From assembly GCA_036340235.1 (NCBI GenBank), contig JAYYZE010000011.1, positions 41,295-105,294 of the forward strand: 64,000 bases of DNA, written 5' to 3'. The first letter of the stretch is position 1, and every line of letters starts with the position of its first letter. The notes below the pieces were generated by a model. That model saw only the letters and a program-made list of their open reading frames with translations, searched no databases and had not been told where the DNA came from. Position numbers and translations under genes: made by a program. Source of the DNA: GCA-2862585 sp036340235 (GTDB lineage Bacteria > Bacteroidota > Bacteroidia > Flavobacteriales > UBA7312). Of the stretch, positions 14,267-23,173 are shown piece after piece.

Positions 14267-15337
14267 TTATTCAGATTGAGTGGTTCCCTCTTTCAGCCTT
14301 TCGGCATTTTCGGCAATTTTTAATTCTTCAATGAATTTATCTAAATCACCATTGACGACGTTAGTCAAATTATATTGCGTTAATCCAATACGGTGATCTG
14401 TTACCCTTCCTTGGGGGTAGTTGTAGGTTCTAATTTTTGCAGAGCGATCACCTGTTACAACCATAGATTTTCGTCTTCCTGACAACTCTTCCAAACGCTT
14501 TTGTAATTCAATCTCATAAATTCTTGATCGAAGTACTTTGAGTGCCTTATCATAATTTTTATGTTGGGATTTTTGATCTTGACATTGAGCCACAATCCCA
14601 GTTGGTATGTGCGTGAGTCTAACAGCGGAATAAGTCGTATTAACGGATTGTCCGCCTGGCCCTGAGGAACAATAAGTGTCTTTTCGTATATCGCTGTCCT
14701 TGATCTCTACATCAAACTCTTCAGCTTCTGGCATTACTACTACAGAAGCTGCGGAGGTATGTACCCTTCCCTGTGTCTCGGTCTGTGGTACCCGTTGTAC
14801 TCTATGAACTCCCGACTCAAATTTCAACATTCCATAAACATCCGCCCCATTGACATTGAAAATGATTTCTTTATACCCCCCTGAGGTGCCTTCGGCAACA
14901 TCAACAAGCTCAATTTTCCAGCCTTTAGAACTGGCAAAATTAGAATACATTCTGTGTAAATCACCAGTAAAAATACTGGCTTCATCGCCTCCAGCGCCTG
15001 CTCTAATTTCGACTACTGCGTTTTTGGCATCTGCTGGATCCTTTGGAATGAGAAGTACTTTTATCTCTTCTTCCAAAGTATCCTTATTTGGAATTAATAC
15101 CTCTAACTCCAATTTAGCCATTTCTTTCATCTCCTCGTCTTTCAACATGTCCTTGGCATTCTCAATATTCGACAAGAGATTTTTATAATTCTTATGGGCT
15201 TCTATGATGGGTTCTAAGTCCTTGTATTCTTTATTGAGCTGGACATATTGTTTCATGTCGGCAATAATTTCTGGCTGAACTATCAATTTAGAAACTTCGT
15301 CAAATCGTATTTTAATTGCTTCTAACTTTTCTAACAT
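14267..15337 (-). CDS. prfA: Peptide chain release factor 1
   Basis: RF1 ends translation at UAA and UAG. The 356-residue protein has the RF1 plan: N-terminal helical domain (1-100), the anticodon-like region VPQTETQGRVHTS with the PxT tripeptide (about 183-195), and the catalytic loop SSGPGGQSVNTTYS with GGQ (about 225), whose Gln is normally methylated. It is clearly RF1 rather than RF2: no frameshift site and PxT, not SPF. Gaps of 2 and 1 bases to purM and pyrF indicate one transcript. Confidence 0.97.
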   Translation of the reverse strand: MLEKLEAIKIRFDEVSKLIVQPEIIADMKQYVQLNKEYKDLEPIIEAHKNYKNLLSNIENAKDMLKDEEMKEMAKLELEVLIPNKDTLEEEIKVLLIPKDPADAKNAVVEIRAGAGGDEASIFTGDLHRMYSNFASSKGWKIELVDVAEGTSGGYKEIIFNVNGADVYGMLKFESGVHRVQRVPQTETQGRVHTSAASVVVMPEAEEFDVEIKDSDIRKDTYCSSGPGGQSVNTTYSAVRLTHIPTGIVAQCQDQKSQHKNYDKALKVLRSRIYEIELQKRLEELSGRRKSMVVTGDRSAKIRTYNYPQGRVTDHRIGLTQYNLTNVVNGDLDKFIEELKIAENAERLKEGTTQSE

Positions 15338-15339
15338 GA

Positions 15340-16503
15340 TTAATAAATAAATTCGCCAAATGGGCTACTAATCGTTAACTGTTTTTTGGAAGAGGCTTCC
15401 ACTCTGCCTATGATTTTGGCTTCGACATTAAATGTTTCTGAAATGGAAATGATGTCTTGTGCAATTTCTTGTGGAACATACAACTCCATCCGATGTCCCA
15501 TATTGAACACTTTGTACATTTCATGCCAATCGGTTTTTGATTCTTTTTGAATTAACTGAAATAATGGCGGCACATCAAATAAATTATCCTTAATAATGTG
15601 GAGCTTGTCAACAAAATGCAAAACTTTGGTTTGTGCACCTCCGCTACAGTGTACCATTCCGTGTATGTTTTCACGATGAGATTCTAGAATCTGTTTGATA
15701 ATGGGTGCATAAGTTCTAGTTGGTGAAAGCACCAATTTTCCAATATCGACGGATAGGTCGAGCACATCAAGTAATTTCTTACTTCCTGAATAGACTAATT
15801 CCTTAGGAAGAGAATGATCATATGTCTCGGGATATGCTTCTGCTAAATAACTATGAAAAACATCATGTCTAGCCGAAGTCAAACCATTACTTCCCATTCC
15901 TCCATTGTAGTTACTTTCATAGCTTGACTGTCCATATGACGAAAGGCCAACAATTACGTTACCAGAACTAATTTTATCATTTGAAATGACATCCTTTCGT
16001 GGCATTCTGCACACGACTGTGGAATCTACAATGATGGTTCGAACCAAATCACCGACATCAGCTGTTTCACCTCCTGTGGAATGAATACCAATCCCAAGGT
16101 TTCTAAGTTCGTATAATAACTCTTCTGTTCCGTTGATGATGCTAGAGATAACTTCGGCTGGAATAAGCGTTTTGTTTCTTCCAATGGTTGACGAAACCAA
16201 TATATTGTCGGTAACTCCTACACACAACAAATCGTCTAAATTCATGACAAGTGCGTCTTGAGCTATACCTTTCCAAACAGAGAGATCGCCTGTTTCGCGC
16301 CAATAAGCGTAAGCCAGCGATGATTTAGTGCCTGCACCATCAGCGTGCATCACTACGCAGTAATCATCATCATTACTCAAATAGTCAGGAACAATTTTAC
16401 AAAACGCATTGGGAAAAAGTCCTTTGTCTATTTTTTTAATTGCTTGATGGACATCTTCCTTGTCTGCTGAAACTCCTCTAAGTGTATAACGACTGCCTAA
16501 CAT
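15340..16503 (-). CDS. purM: Phosphoribosylformylglycinamidine cyclo-ligase (AIR synthase), long Bacteroidota form
   Basis: PurM closes the imidazole ring in purine synthesis (FGAM plus ATP to AIR). From ATG at 16503 it has 387 residues, about 40 more than the E. coli enzyme, as is usual in Bacteroidota. Family marks are MLGSRYTLRGVSADKEDVHQ at the start, HADGAGTKSSLAY (about 55), VSSTIGRNK and STGGETADVGD (about 140), and GLSSYGQSSYES. The upstream ATG at 16527 would lie inside the T-run and hairpin of the preceding terminator, so 16503 is the better start. It heads the purM-prfA-pyrF unit. Confidence 0.92.
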   Translation of the reverse strand: MLGSRYTLRGVSADKEDVHQAIKKIDKGLFPNAFCKIVPDYLSNDDDYCVVMHADGAGTKSSLAYAYWRETGDLSVWKGIAQDALVMNLDDLLCVGVTDNILVSSTIGRNKTLIPAEVISSIINGTEELLYELRNLGIGIHSTGGETADVGDLVRTIIVDSTVVCRMPRKDVISNDKISSGNVIVGLSSYGQSSYESNYNGGMGSNGLTSARHDVFHSYLAEAYPETYDHSLPKELVYSGSKKLLDVLDLSVDIGKLVLSPTRTYAPIIKQILESHRENIHGMVHCSGGAQTKVLHFVDKLHIIKDNLFDVPPLFQLIQKESKTDWHEMYKVFNMGHRMELYVPQEIAQDIISISETFNVEAKIIGRVEASSKKQLTISSPFGEFIY

Positions 16504-16515
16504 ACTTTTTTGAAT

Positions 16516-16545
16516 AAAAAAAAGCACCTCAAGAGAGTGAGGTAC
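16516..16545 (-). terminator. Intrinsic terminator of the OmpA/PorE-like gene
   Basis: On the minus strand GTACCTCA (16545-16538), loop CTCTCT, and TGAGGTGC (16531-16524) form an 8-bp stem followed by eight Ts (16523-16516). It lies 21 bases beyond the stop of the OmpA-family gene and just ahead of the purM start, and it separates the two transcripts cleanly. Confidence 0.9.
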
Positions 16546-16566
16546 TTTCTTGTATTTGTATAAAGG

Positions 16567-18603
16567 TTATTTATTCTTTTTAGTAACCTCGTCTTTTTCT
16601 ACATTATAGAACGAATCCAAAACAACCTTGAAATCTGTTCTTCTATTGTACTGATGAGCTTTTTCTTTATCCTTTTTTCTTCTGAGTTTATTTTCGATAA
16701 AATCTGGTGAAAGGATTGCGCCTATCCTAAGTTTACCATCTTTAACATCCATAACGAATGGTTCGGTTTCTCCCATACCTGAAGCAATCAATCGCTTTGG
16801 TTCAATCCCTTTTGCCACCATATAATCCACACATATTTGAGCTCGTCTTTGTGATAACTCCATGTTAAACTGATCACCAGCACGACTATCTGTATGAGAA
16901 CGTAACTTTATGACTACATTCGGATTTTTCTTAAGTACAACGATTAGTGCATCAAGTGCCTCTTTGGATTTTGGCCTTAATTTAGCACTGTTGTAATCAT
17001 ATTCTATCCTTGGTATTATGATTTCCTTGACAGTTGGCTCTAATACAATATCTTGAATGAGATTTACTGATTCTTTGACACCGATAGTGGACTCAGTAAA
17101 AGTATTAGTTAAATAGCCTTCTTTGCTAACCTCTAATGTGTAAGACACGTTTTCCTTAATATAGTCTTCATCAAAAATATAGCGCCCTGAATTGTCACTA
17201 ATGGCTGTCATTAGACTGCCATCACTACCAACAATATCAATTTTCACATCAGAAATAATTTGCTCAGTCTTTGCATCAAAAACAACACCAGAAAGAGTAA
17301 GGTCTAGCTTTGGAAGATAAAATTGGTAAATATCATCTCCCTTACTACCAAGTCTGTTTGACGAGAGGTATCCTTTCTCCTCTTCATTTTCAAAAATAAT
17401 TCCAAAATCATCATTGGATGAATTAATTGGACTTTTCATATTTATAATTGAGCGTAAAATATTTTCGTCATCAAACTCGGCTTTAAAAATATCTAAACCC
17501 CCCATACCTGTGTGTCCATCTGATGAAAAGTATAGTGATCCGTCGAAGTGAATGAATGGGAAAACCTCGTTACCGCTAGTGTTTATTTGTTCTCCCATAT
17601 TTATAGGTTCACTCCACTCGTCTCTTTTTATTTTCTTTACATACCATATATCATTACCACCAAATCCACCTTTCATATCAGAAGCAAAATAAAGTACTTT
17701 ACCATCGGCTCGAAGAGATGGGTGAGCAAAGCTGCTGGTACTGTCGTATGGTAGTGGTAACAAGACGGGCGATATCCAATCTTTACCTTTTTTTCTAGAA
17801 AAGTAAATTTCACATGTAGGAATGGGTTTTAACTTGGAGTTTTCGATACAACGAGTGAAATATATTTCATTTCCTCTTTGATTCATTGATGGCGTTGCTT
17901 CGTGATTTGGGGTGTTCATAGGCTCATCAAAAGGAGTGGGCTTAGACCATCTGTTTTTCTTTTTATCAAATTTTGACCAAAAAATATCGGTATATGAATT
18001 ACCTGTAAAACCATCTTTGGATTTTCCTAGCGAACCATCCCTGGTTGAAGTAAAAAATAGTTCATCATAATCTCTACTAGCGTAACACGGAGAAAACTCT
18101 TCTTTATTTGTGTTGTGAACAAAAGGTGTGATAATATAGCGTGTGGGGTCTTGCTGAGTTTGCATGGCAAATTGGCAAGACTTGATACCAAAATCAGCTC
18201 GAGAGTCGTTGGCTTTTAGTGTTTTGTACTTTTCATATTGTTCAATTGCTGCAGAATATTGTTGCTGTTTTTGCAATACTTGTGCATATCGCAAATAAAC
18301 TTCAGCATGTGGGTATTTAGCCTTAATGGCTCGTTTGTACATAGTGCTAGCCTTCTTCAAATAAATGGGGGTGGCTATATTACGCGCACATTCGGCTTGT
18401 AAAAATATAAGTTCAGCCTTTTTGGCTCGATTTTTTTCTTTCGAATATTGCTCCTTGTACAGCTTTTCAGCCTCGTGATAGTTCTTCATGACGAAGGCCT
18501 TATCGGCTTTGGTCAACTTTACCTTTTTGGGCGTATTTTGAGCGTTCGTTATCGTGAAAAACAACAAAAACAAAGGAATTAAAAGTGAAAGTAAATGTTT
18601 CAT
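16567..18603 (-). CDS. OmpA-family protein with TPR, beta-propeller and carboxypeptidase-like domains (PorE-like)
   Basis: The 678-residue exported protein has a signal peptide (MKHLLSLLIPLFLLFFTITNAQ), TPR-type helices (about 30-150), WD40-like PD40 propeller repeats (about 165-420, e.g. RDYDELFFTSTRDG, GKVLYFASDMKGG, GSLYFSSDGHTG), a carboxypeptidase-regulatory-like domain (about 430-515) and an OmpA C-terminal peptidoglycan-binding domain (about 525-645, NMELSQRRAQICVDYM). This exact domain order is that of PorE, a peptidoglycan-bound T9SS component of Porphyromonas. Flavobacteria also carry several paralogues, so PorE function is inferred. It is a single-gene unit ended by a strong terminator. 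Confidence 0.85.
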   Translation of the reverse strand: MKHLLSLLIPLFLLFFTITNAQNTPKKVKLTKADKAFVMKNYHEAEKLYKEQYSKEKNRAKKAELIFLQAECARNIATPIYLKKASTMYKRAIKAKYPHAEVYLRYAQVLQKQQQYSAAIEQYEKYKTLKANDSRADFGIKSCQFAMQTQQDPTRYIITPFVHNTNKEEFSPCYASRDYDELFFTSTRDGSLGKSKDGFTGNSYTDIFWSKFDKKKNRWSKPTPFDEPMNTPNHEATPSMNQRGNEIYFTRCIENSKLKPIPTCEIYFSRKKGKDWISPVLLPLPYDSTSSFAHPSLRADGKVLYFASDMKGGFGGNDIWYVKKIKRDEWSEPINMGEQINTSGNEVFPFIHFDGSLYFSSDGHTGMGGLDIFKAEFDDENILRSIINMKSPINSSNDDFGIIFENEEEKGYLSSNRLGSKGDDIYQFYLPKLDLTLSGVVFDAKTEQIISDVKIDIVGSDGSLMTAISDNSGRYIFDEDYIKENVSYTLEVSKEGYLTNTFTESTIGVKESVNLIQDIVLEPTVKEIIIPRIEYDYNSAKLRPKSKEALDALIVVLKKNPNVVIKLRSHTDSRAGDQFNMELSQRRAQICVDYMVAKGIEPKRLIASGMGETEPFVMDVKDGKLRIGAILSPDFIENKLRRKKDKEKAHQYNRRTDFKVVLDSFYNVEKDEVTKKNK

Positions 18604-18731
18604 TTCGAATACTTAGAATTTTTGCTAAAATAAGGATTTATTTCGTTTGTAAAAGCGCCAATCAAATTTCAGTTTTAAAAGTTGTTAATAAAATTAAAAA
18701 TTAAGTTAATGATAGCTTCTTTTAATTGATT

Positions 18732-18739
18732 TATTTTTG
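18732..18739 (+). promoter_or_regulatory. -7 box of the glutamine synthetase promoter
   Basis: TATTTTTG matches TANNTTTG. No clear TTTG lies 19 bases upstream; instead there is an AT-rich stretch. The start codon is 30 bases downstream, giving a leader of about 23 bases. Confidence 0.45.
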
Positions 18740-18768
18740 CGAGTGATTAACTCATAAAACAAATTTTA

Positions 18769-19791
18769 ATGTCAAAAAGCAAACTTGAATACATTTGGCT
18801 GGACGGATACACTCCAACCCAAAACATGAGAAGCAAAACAAAAATTATTGATGACTTTAGCGGTAAGCTAGAAGACTGCCCTGTGTGGTCTTTTGATGGT
18901 AGCTCTACTAAACAAGCAACTGGTAATTCTTCAGATTGTTTATTAAAGCCCGTTGCAATTTACCCAGATCCAACAAGAGTTAATGGTTTTTTAGTGATGA
19001 CCGAGGTTCTTAACAACGATGGTACACCGCATGAGTCGAACGGTCGTTCAACTATCGATGACGATGACAACGACTTTTGGTTTGGATTTGAACAGGAGTA
19101 CTTCATAATGGATAAAGACACCCAGCTTCCCCTAGGCTTTCCGCTAGGAGGTTATCCTGGGCCACAAGGTCTGTACTATTGCTCTGTTGGAGGAAGAAAT
19201 ACTCATGGGCGAGAGTTTGTTGAGGAACATGCCGACTTGTGTTTAGAGGCTGGCATCAATTTTCAGGGAATCAACCAAGAAGTAGCTAGCGGACAATGGG
19301 AATTTCAATTGTTTGCAAAGGGCGCCAAAAAAGCTGGTGATGAAATTTGGATAGCTCGTTATTTATTAGACAGATTAACAGAAAGCTATGGCTATTACAT
19401 AGAATATCACCCTAAACCTGTAAAAGGAGATTGGAACGGCTCTGGAATGCACGCCAATTTCTCAAACACTGTACTGAGAACCTGTGGCTCAAAGGAAGTT
19501 TACGAAAAAATATGTGAAGCTTTCAGACCTCTTGCAAAAGAACACATTTCTGTTTATGGCGAATTTAATGACGAACGATTAACCGGTTTGCATGAAACTG
19601 CATCAATTAACGACTTTAGTTACGGCATTTCTGATCGTGGCGCATCTATAAGAATTCCTATTTTAACGGTTGAAAATGGCTGGAAAGGATGGCTTGAGGA
19701 CAGAAGACCTGCATCTAATGCGGATCCATACAAAATTGCATCACGTATCATAAAAACAGTAAAGGGAGTATCAGTAGATTTATCCGTTTAA
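18769..19791 (+). CDS. Glutamine synthetase, type II (eukaryote-like)
   Basis: The enzyme joins ammonia to glutamate using ATP. At 340 residues it belongs to the short GSII class rather than bacterial GSI (about 470) or GSIII (about 700). The N-terminal beta-grasp has LEYIWLDGYTPTQNMRSKTK and WSFDGSSTKQATG (about 41-53); the catalytic part has FGFEQEYFIMD (metal-binding Glu), GINQEVASGQWEFQ (about 165), GSGMHANFS (about 225) and the ATP-binding NDFSYGISDRGASIRIP (about 285-301). It stands alone on the plus strand and converges on tatA with a 12-base gap. GSII enzymes are not known to be adenylylated. Confidence 0.95.
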   Translation: MSKSKLEYIWLDGYTPTQNMRSKTKIIDDFSGKLEDCPVWSFDGSSTKQATGNSSDCLLKPVAIYPDPTRVNGFLVMTEVLNNDGTPHESNGRSTIDDDDNDFWFGFEQEYFIMDKDTQLPLGFPLGGYPGPQGLYYCSVGGRNTHGREFVEEHADLCLEAGINFQGINQEVASGQWEFQLFAKGAKKAGDEIWIARYLLDRLTESYGYYIEYHPKPVKGDWNGSGMHANFSNTVLRTCGSKEVYEKICEAFRPLAKEHISVYGEFNDERLTGLHETASINDFSYGISDRGASIRIPILTVENGWKGWLEDRRPASNADPYKIASRIIKTVKGVSVDLSV

Positions 19792-19803
19792 ATAAAAACT
19801 ATA

Positions 19804-20040
19804 CTATTTTTTTAAATTCTCATTAGTATCGTCATCCATTTTTTGGACTTCTTCTTTGACTGAGTTCGCAGTGGAACGAATTTCTCTTTTTATCTCATCT
19901 GAGGCGTCTTTCATTTCTCTTATTCCTTTGGCTAAACCCCTGGCCAACTCAGGAATTTTTTTTGAGCCAAAAAGCATCACCACCACTAACATGATTATTA
20001 GCACTTCAACCCCGCCGATAAATAGAAGCTGATTGGACAT
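19804..20040 (-). CDS. tatA: Sec-independent (Tat) translocase component TatA/TatE type
   Basis: TatA forms the pore-like assembly that moves folded proteins across the inner membrane. The 78 residues have a short periplasmic start (MSNQLLFIGGVE), one membrane helix (VLIIMLVVVMLF), then the FGSKKIPELARGLAKGIRE motif, the hallmark Phe-Gly hinge and amphipathic helix, and an acidic, charged tail. It follows secDF by 20 bases on the same strand, placing a Tat gene in a Sec operon. tatC is not in the window. TatB cannot be strictly excluded, but Bacteroidota normally have only TatA-like proteins. Confidence 0.92.
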   Translation of the reverse strand: MSNQLLFIGGVEVLIIMLVVVMLFGSKKIPELARGLAKGIREMKDASDEIKREIRSTANSVKEEVQKMDDDTNENLKK

Positions 20041-20060
20041 GGATAATGGTTTTGAAAGAT

Positions 20061-23039
20061 TTATTTGTGTTTTTCTTTGCTTTTATTTGTTGAATCTAAC
20101 ATAATTGGTGAGGCTACAAATAATGAAGAATAGGTTCCAACAACCACCCCAACTAAGAGTGCAAACATAAACCCTCTAATGACTTCACCACCGAACAAGA
20201 ATATTATAAAAAGTACAAAAAAAGTTGTCAAAGAGGTATTAACAGTTCTGCTTAGAGTACTATTAAGTGCGTTATTTACTAACTCATTAAAGTCTTTCTT
20301 TTTAAACAAACCCATGTGTTCACGAATGCGGTCAAATACAACAACGGTATCGTTCAAAGAATAACCTATTATGGTTAGCAAGGCGGCAATAAAAGCCTGG
20401 TCTATCTCAAGTGAAAATGGCAGTATTCCATAAAAAATGGAGAAGATTGACAGAACTATTAGGACATCATGGAAGACTGCTGCAACCGCTCCCAAACTAA
20501 ATTGCCATTTTCTAAACCTGATAAGGATATATAAAAATATAATCAACAAAGAGAAGATGATTGACCAAAGAGCCGACACTTTAATATCATCAGCAATGGT
20601 AGGGCCAACTTTTTGAGAACTCATTACCTCAAAATTACCATATTGTGATAATCCTTCTGATAGTTGACTCATTACAAGATCATCAGCATTGAGGTCTTGA
20701 CTTTCTATCAAGTATTTTGTGGTAATTTTAACTTGGTTATCATCACCAAAAGTCTTCACCTCAGGAAAAAGTTTCAGGCCATCATCATCAACAAAATAGT
20801 TGCTCAATGTGTTTCTTAGTGATTCGTTTTCTATGCTGGAATCAAAACGAACAACAAAGGTTCGACCTCCTTTAAAGTCAACACCGTAATTCAATTTTTT
20901 AGTAACTAACGAGCCCACTCCAATTAAAATGATAATAGAAGAAATGGCGTAAAACAGCTTTCTCTTTCCAATAAAATCAATGGATGTATTTTTAAATGCA
21001 CCTCTAGTGATACTGTTATCAAAAGAAACACTTTCCTTTTTGCTCAGTCTCCAGAAAAAGATTAATCGTGTTATGAAGATGGCCGAAAATAATGATGTCA
21101 GAATACCAATGATTAAGGTAGTTGCAAATCCTTTAATTGGACCAGATCCGAAAACATATAACACAATCCCTGTAAGAAGTGTAGTAACATTGGCATCGAT
21201 GATGGAACTGTAAGCATTCTTGTATCCATCTGAAAGTGATAATTTCAGACCCTTTCCATTAAGTAATTCTTCCCTAACACGTTCGTATATAAGCACGTTA
21301 GCGTCTACAGACATACCTATGGTAAGAACAATACCAGCTATTCCAGGAAGTGTCAATACGGCACCTATGGATGAGAGAACACCAAAAACAAAGAACAGGT
21401 TGGCCAGCAGAGCAACATTTGAAACTAGTCCAGCAAAACTGTAATAGAAAATCATGTATACCAATACTAAAACAAGCGCAATAATGAAAGACTTTAAGCC
21501 AGAATCAATGGCTTCTTGACCTAGCGATGGACCTACAATCGCTTCTTCTATAATTCGTGCCGGCGCTGGCAACTTTCCAGATTTAAGGATGTTTGATAGG
21601 TCGTTTGCCTCGTTTATAGTGAAATTACCTGTTATTTGAGACCTTCCACCAGATATTTCGGACTGCACCGTGGGAAAAGAATAGACATAATCATCTAAAA
21701 CAATGGCAACACTTTTTCCAATATTGTCGGATGTTAGACGTTTCCATTGTCTAGCGCCTTCGGCGTTCATTGTCATTGATACTTCAGGAACACCGTTAAA
21801 CTGACCAAAGTCAGTCCTTGCATCCGTAACCACATCACCTTCCATTGCGGCCTTACCATCACGAGAAGTAATCTGTAATGCTACTAGCTGAACAAACTTT
21901 CCTTCAGGGTCATATGGTTTTACTGTCCAAGCAAATTTTATATCACGTGGTAGAATATCTTTGACCTCCGGCAAGTTTAGGTAAGCATTGACCTTGGCTG
22001 TGTCTTTAATGGATGATATACCACAAACGGGGCCACTATTTGGTTGGTTTGATTGGTTTATGTTTGGAAATAGTACAGCATATAACGGATTATCTTTATT
22101 AAATTGCTCAGCTGACAATGATGTACTGTCCGATGCCAGTTCTGAGGAGGCTGACGACCCATTAACAGCCAAATCAGAAATGAAGTCTTCGTCGCTGACG
22201 GCTGTACTGTCAACTGGCTCAATAGAACTGATACTAGCGACTACGCTATCTTGTGATTCGGTCTCAATAGTTGTTTTTAGGAAAGTATTTACTTGGTCTA
22301 TAAAACCTATTACTTGGGCATTTTCGTAAGTTTCCCAAAATTCTAATTGGGCTGTCCCTTGCAAAAGTTTTCTTACTCGTTCAGGATTTTTCACCCCAGG
22401 TAGTTCTACAAGAATTCTGCCAGATCCTTCCAGACGCTGAATATTAGGCTGTGTCACGCCGAAGCGGTCGATTCTAGATCTTAAAATATTGAATGATCGG
22501 CTAATTGCATCCTCAACTTCTTGACGGATAACAACTATCACCTCATCGTTTGTAGAGTTGGAGTTTATTTTGTCTTTAAGCTCGGGTGTATAAAAAATAG
22601 ACGCCAATTTTCCCTCAGGACTTATTTCAAAAAAGGATTGACCAAAAAGTGTCACAAAATCATCTTGACTGTTTCTTTGCTTTTCTTTTGCCAATTGAAT
22701 AGCCAAGCGAAAACTTTCGTCAGTATTGTAATTGGACATGGCTCTAATGACATCCACCACCGAAACTTCAAGAGTAACATTCATCCCTCCTTTAAGGTCA
22801 AGACCTAGATTAATTTCTCTAGACTTACATTCATTGTAAGTGTATTTTTTGATACCAATGTTGTAGACAGGTTCGGATGCTATGGAGTCCAAGTATCTTT
22901 TTTCTTTCATTTCGTCGCCTCCAGAGTAGGCAATAGCGTCTTTTTCTACGCCATCAGAAATCCAAGTAAAAGACAACTGGTAAAGGCAGACTATAGCAAA
23001 TATTATTGCGAAAAACGAAACAAAACTTTTGTTGTGCAT
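20061..23039 (-). CDS. secDF: Fused SecD-SecF protein translocase subunit
   Basis: SecDF uses the proton gradient to pull exported proteins through SecYEG. In 992 residues SecD and SecF are fused, as is usual in Bacteroidota. The SecD half has a membrane helix at the start, NLGLDLKGGMNVTLEV (about 77-92), a large periplasmic region with a Ser/Asp-rich insertion (about 265-330), and six helices with AGIAGIVLTIGMSVDANVLI. The SecF half starts near residue 690, with LNYGVDFKGGRTFVVRF, and ends with the cluster IIGYSLNDTVVVFDRIRE. The TatA gene follows. A -7 box lies 26 bases before the start codon. Confidence 0.97.
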   Translation of the reverse strand: MHNKSFVSFFAIIFAIVCLYQLSFTWISDGVEKDAIAYSGGDEMKEKRYLDSIASEPVYNIGIKKYTYNECKSREINLGLDLKGGMNVTLEVSVVDVIRAMSNYNTDESFRLAIQLAKEKQRNSQDDFVTLFGQSFFEISPEGKLASIFYTPELKDKINSNSTNDEVIVVIRQEVEDAISRSFNILRSRIDRFGVTQPNIQRLEGSGRILVELPGVKNPERVRKLLQGTAQLEFWETYENAQVIGFIDQVNTFLKTTIETESQDSVVASISSIEPVDSTAVSDEDFISDLAVNGSSASSELASDSTSLSAEQFNKDNPLYAVLFPNINQSNQPNSGPVCGISSIKDTAKVNAYLNLPEVKDILPRDIKFAWTVKPYDPEGKFVQLVALQITSRDGKAAMEGDVVTDARTDFGQFNGVPEVSMTMNAEGARQWKRLTSDNIGKSVAIVLDDYVYSFPTVQSEISGGRSQITGNFTINEANDLSNILKSGKLPAPARIIEEAIVGPSLGQEAIDSGLKSFIIALVLVLVYMIFYYSFAGLVSNVALLANLFFVFGVLSSIGAVLTLPGIAGIVLTIGMSVDANVLIYERVREELLNGKGLKLSLSDGYKNAYSSIIDANVTTLLTGIVLYVFGSGPIKGFATTLIIGILTSLFSAIFITRLIFFWRLSKKESVSFDNSITRGAFKNTSIDFIGKRKLFYAISSIIILIGVGSLVTKKLNYGVDFKGGRTFVVRFDSSIENESLRNTLSNYFVDDDGLKLFPEVKTFGDDNQVKITTKYLIESQDLNADDLVMSQLSEGLSQYGNFEVMSSQKVGPTIADDIKVSALWSIIFSLLIIFLYILIRFRKWQFSLGAVAAVFHDVLIVLSIFSIFYGILPFSLEIDQAFIAALLTIIGYSLNDTVVVFDRIREHMGLFKKKDFNELVNNALNSTLSRTVNTSLTTFFVLFIIFLFGGEVIRGFMFALLVGVVVGTYSSLFVASPIMLDSTNKSKEKHK

Positions 23040-23064
23040 ATCAGTAGGTGTTTTTTATAACCGG

Positions 23065-23095
23065 CAAATATAGAATTTCATATTTGAAATACCAA
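23065..23095 (-). promoter_or_regulatory. Promoter of secDF-tatA
   Basis: TATATTTG (23072-23065, minus strand) matches the -7 consensus exactly. TTG at 23095-23093 lies 20 bases upstream, close to the usual 19. The start codon is about 25 bases downstream. Confidence 0.7.
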
Positions 23096-23158
23096 TTTAT
23101 AAATCATTGTTTAGACAAATAGCATTTTGACATTAATCTTTGTGATATGAATTTTTAT

Positions 23159-23166
23159 TAACTTTG
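23159..23166 (+). promoter_or_regulatory. -7 box just before the FG-GAP gene
   Basis: TAACTTTG matches TANNTTTG and ends only 7 bases before the ATG at 23174; a TTTG lies 16 bases upstream (23139-23142). Transcription would start at or next to the start codon, so the mRNA may be nearly leaderless. Confidence 0.55.
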
Positions 23167-23173
23167 TATTTTC

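Noticed and set aside
16504..16527. Upstream ATG for purM
   Set aside because: It lies within the terminator of the preceding gene, and the eight extra residues are not typical of PurM.
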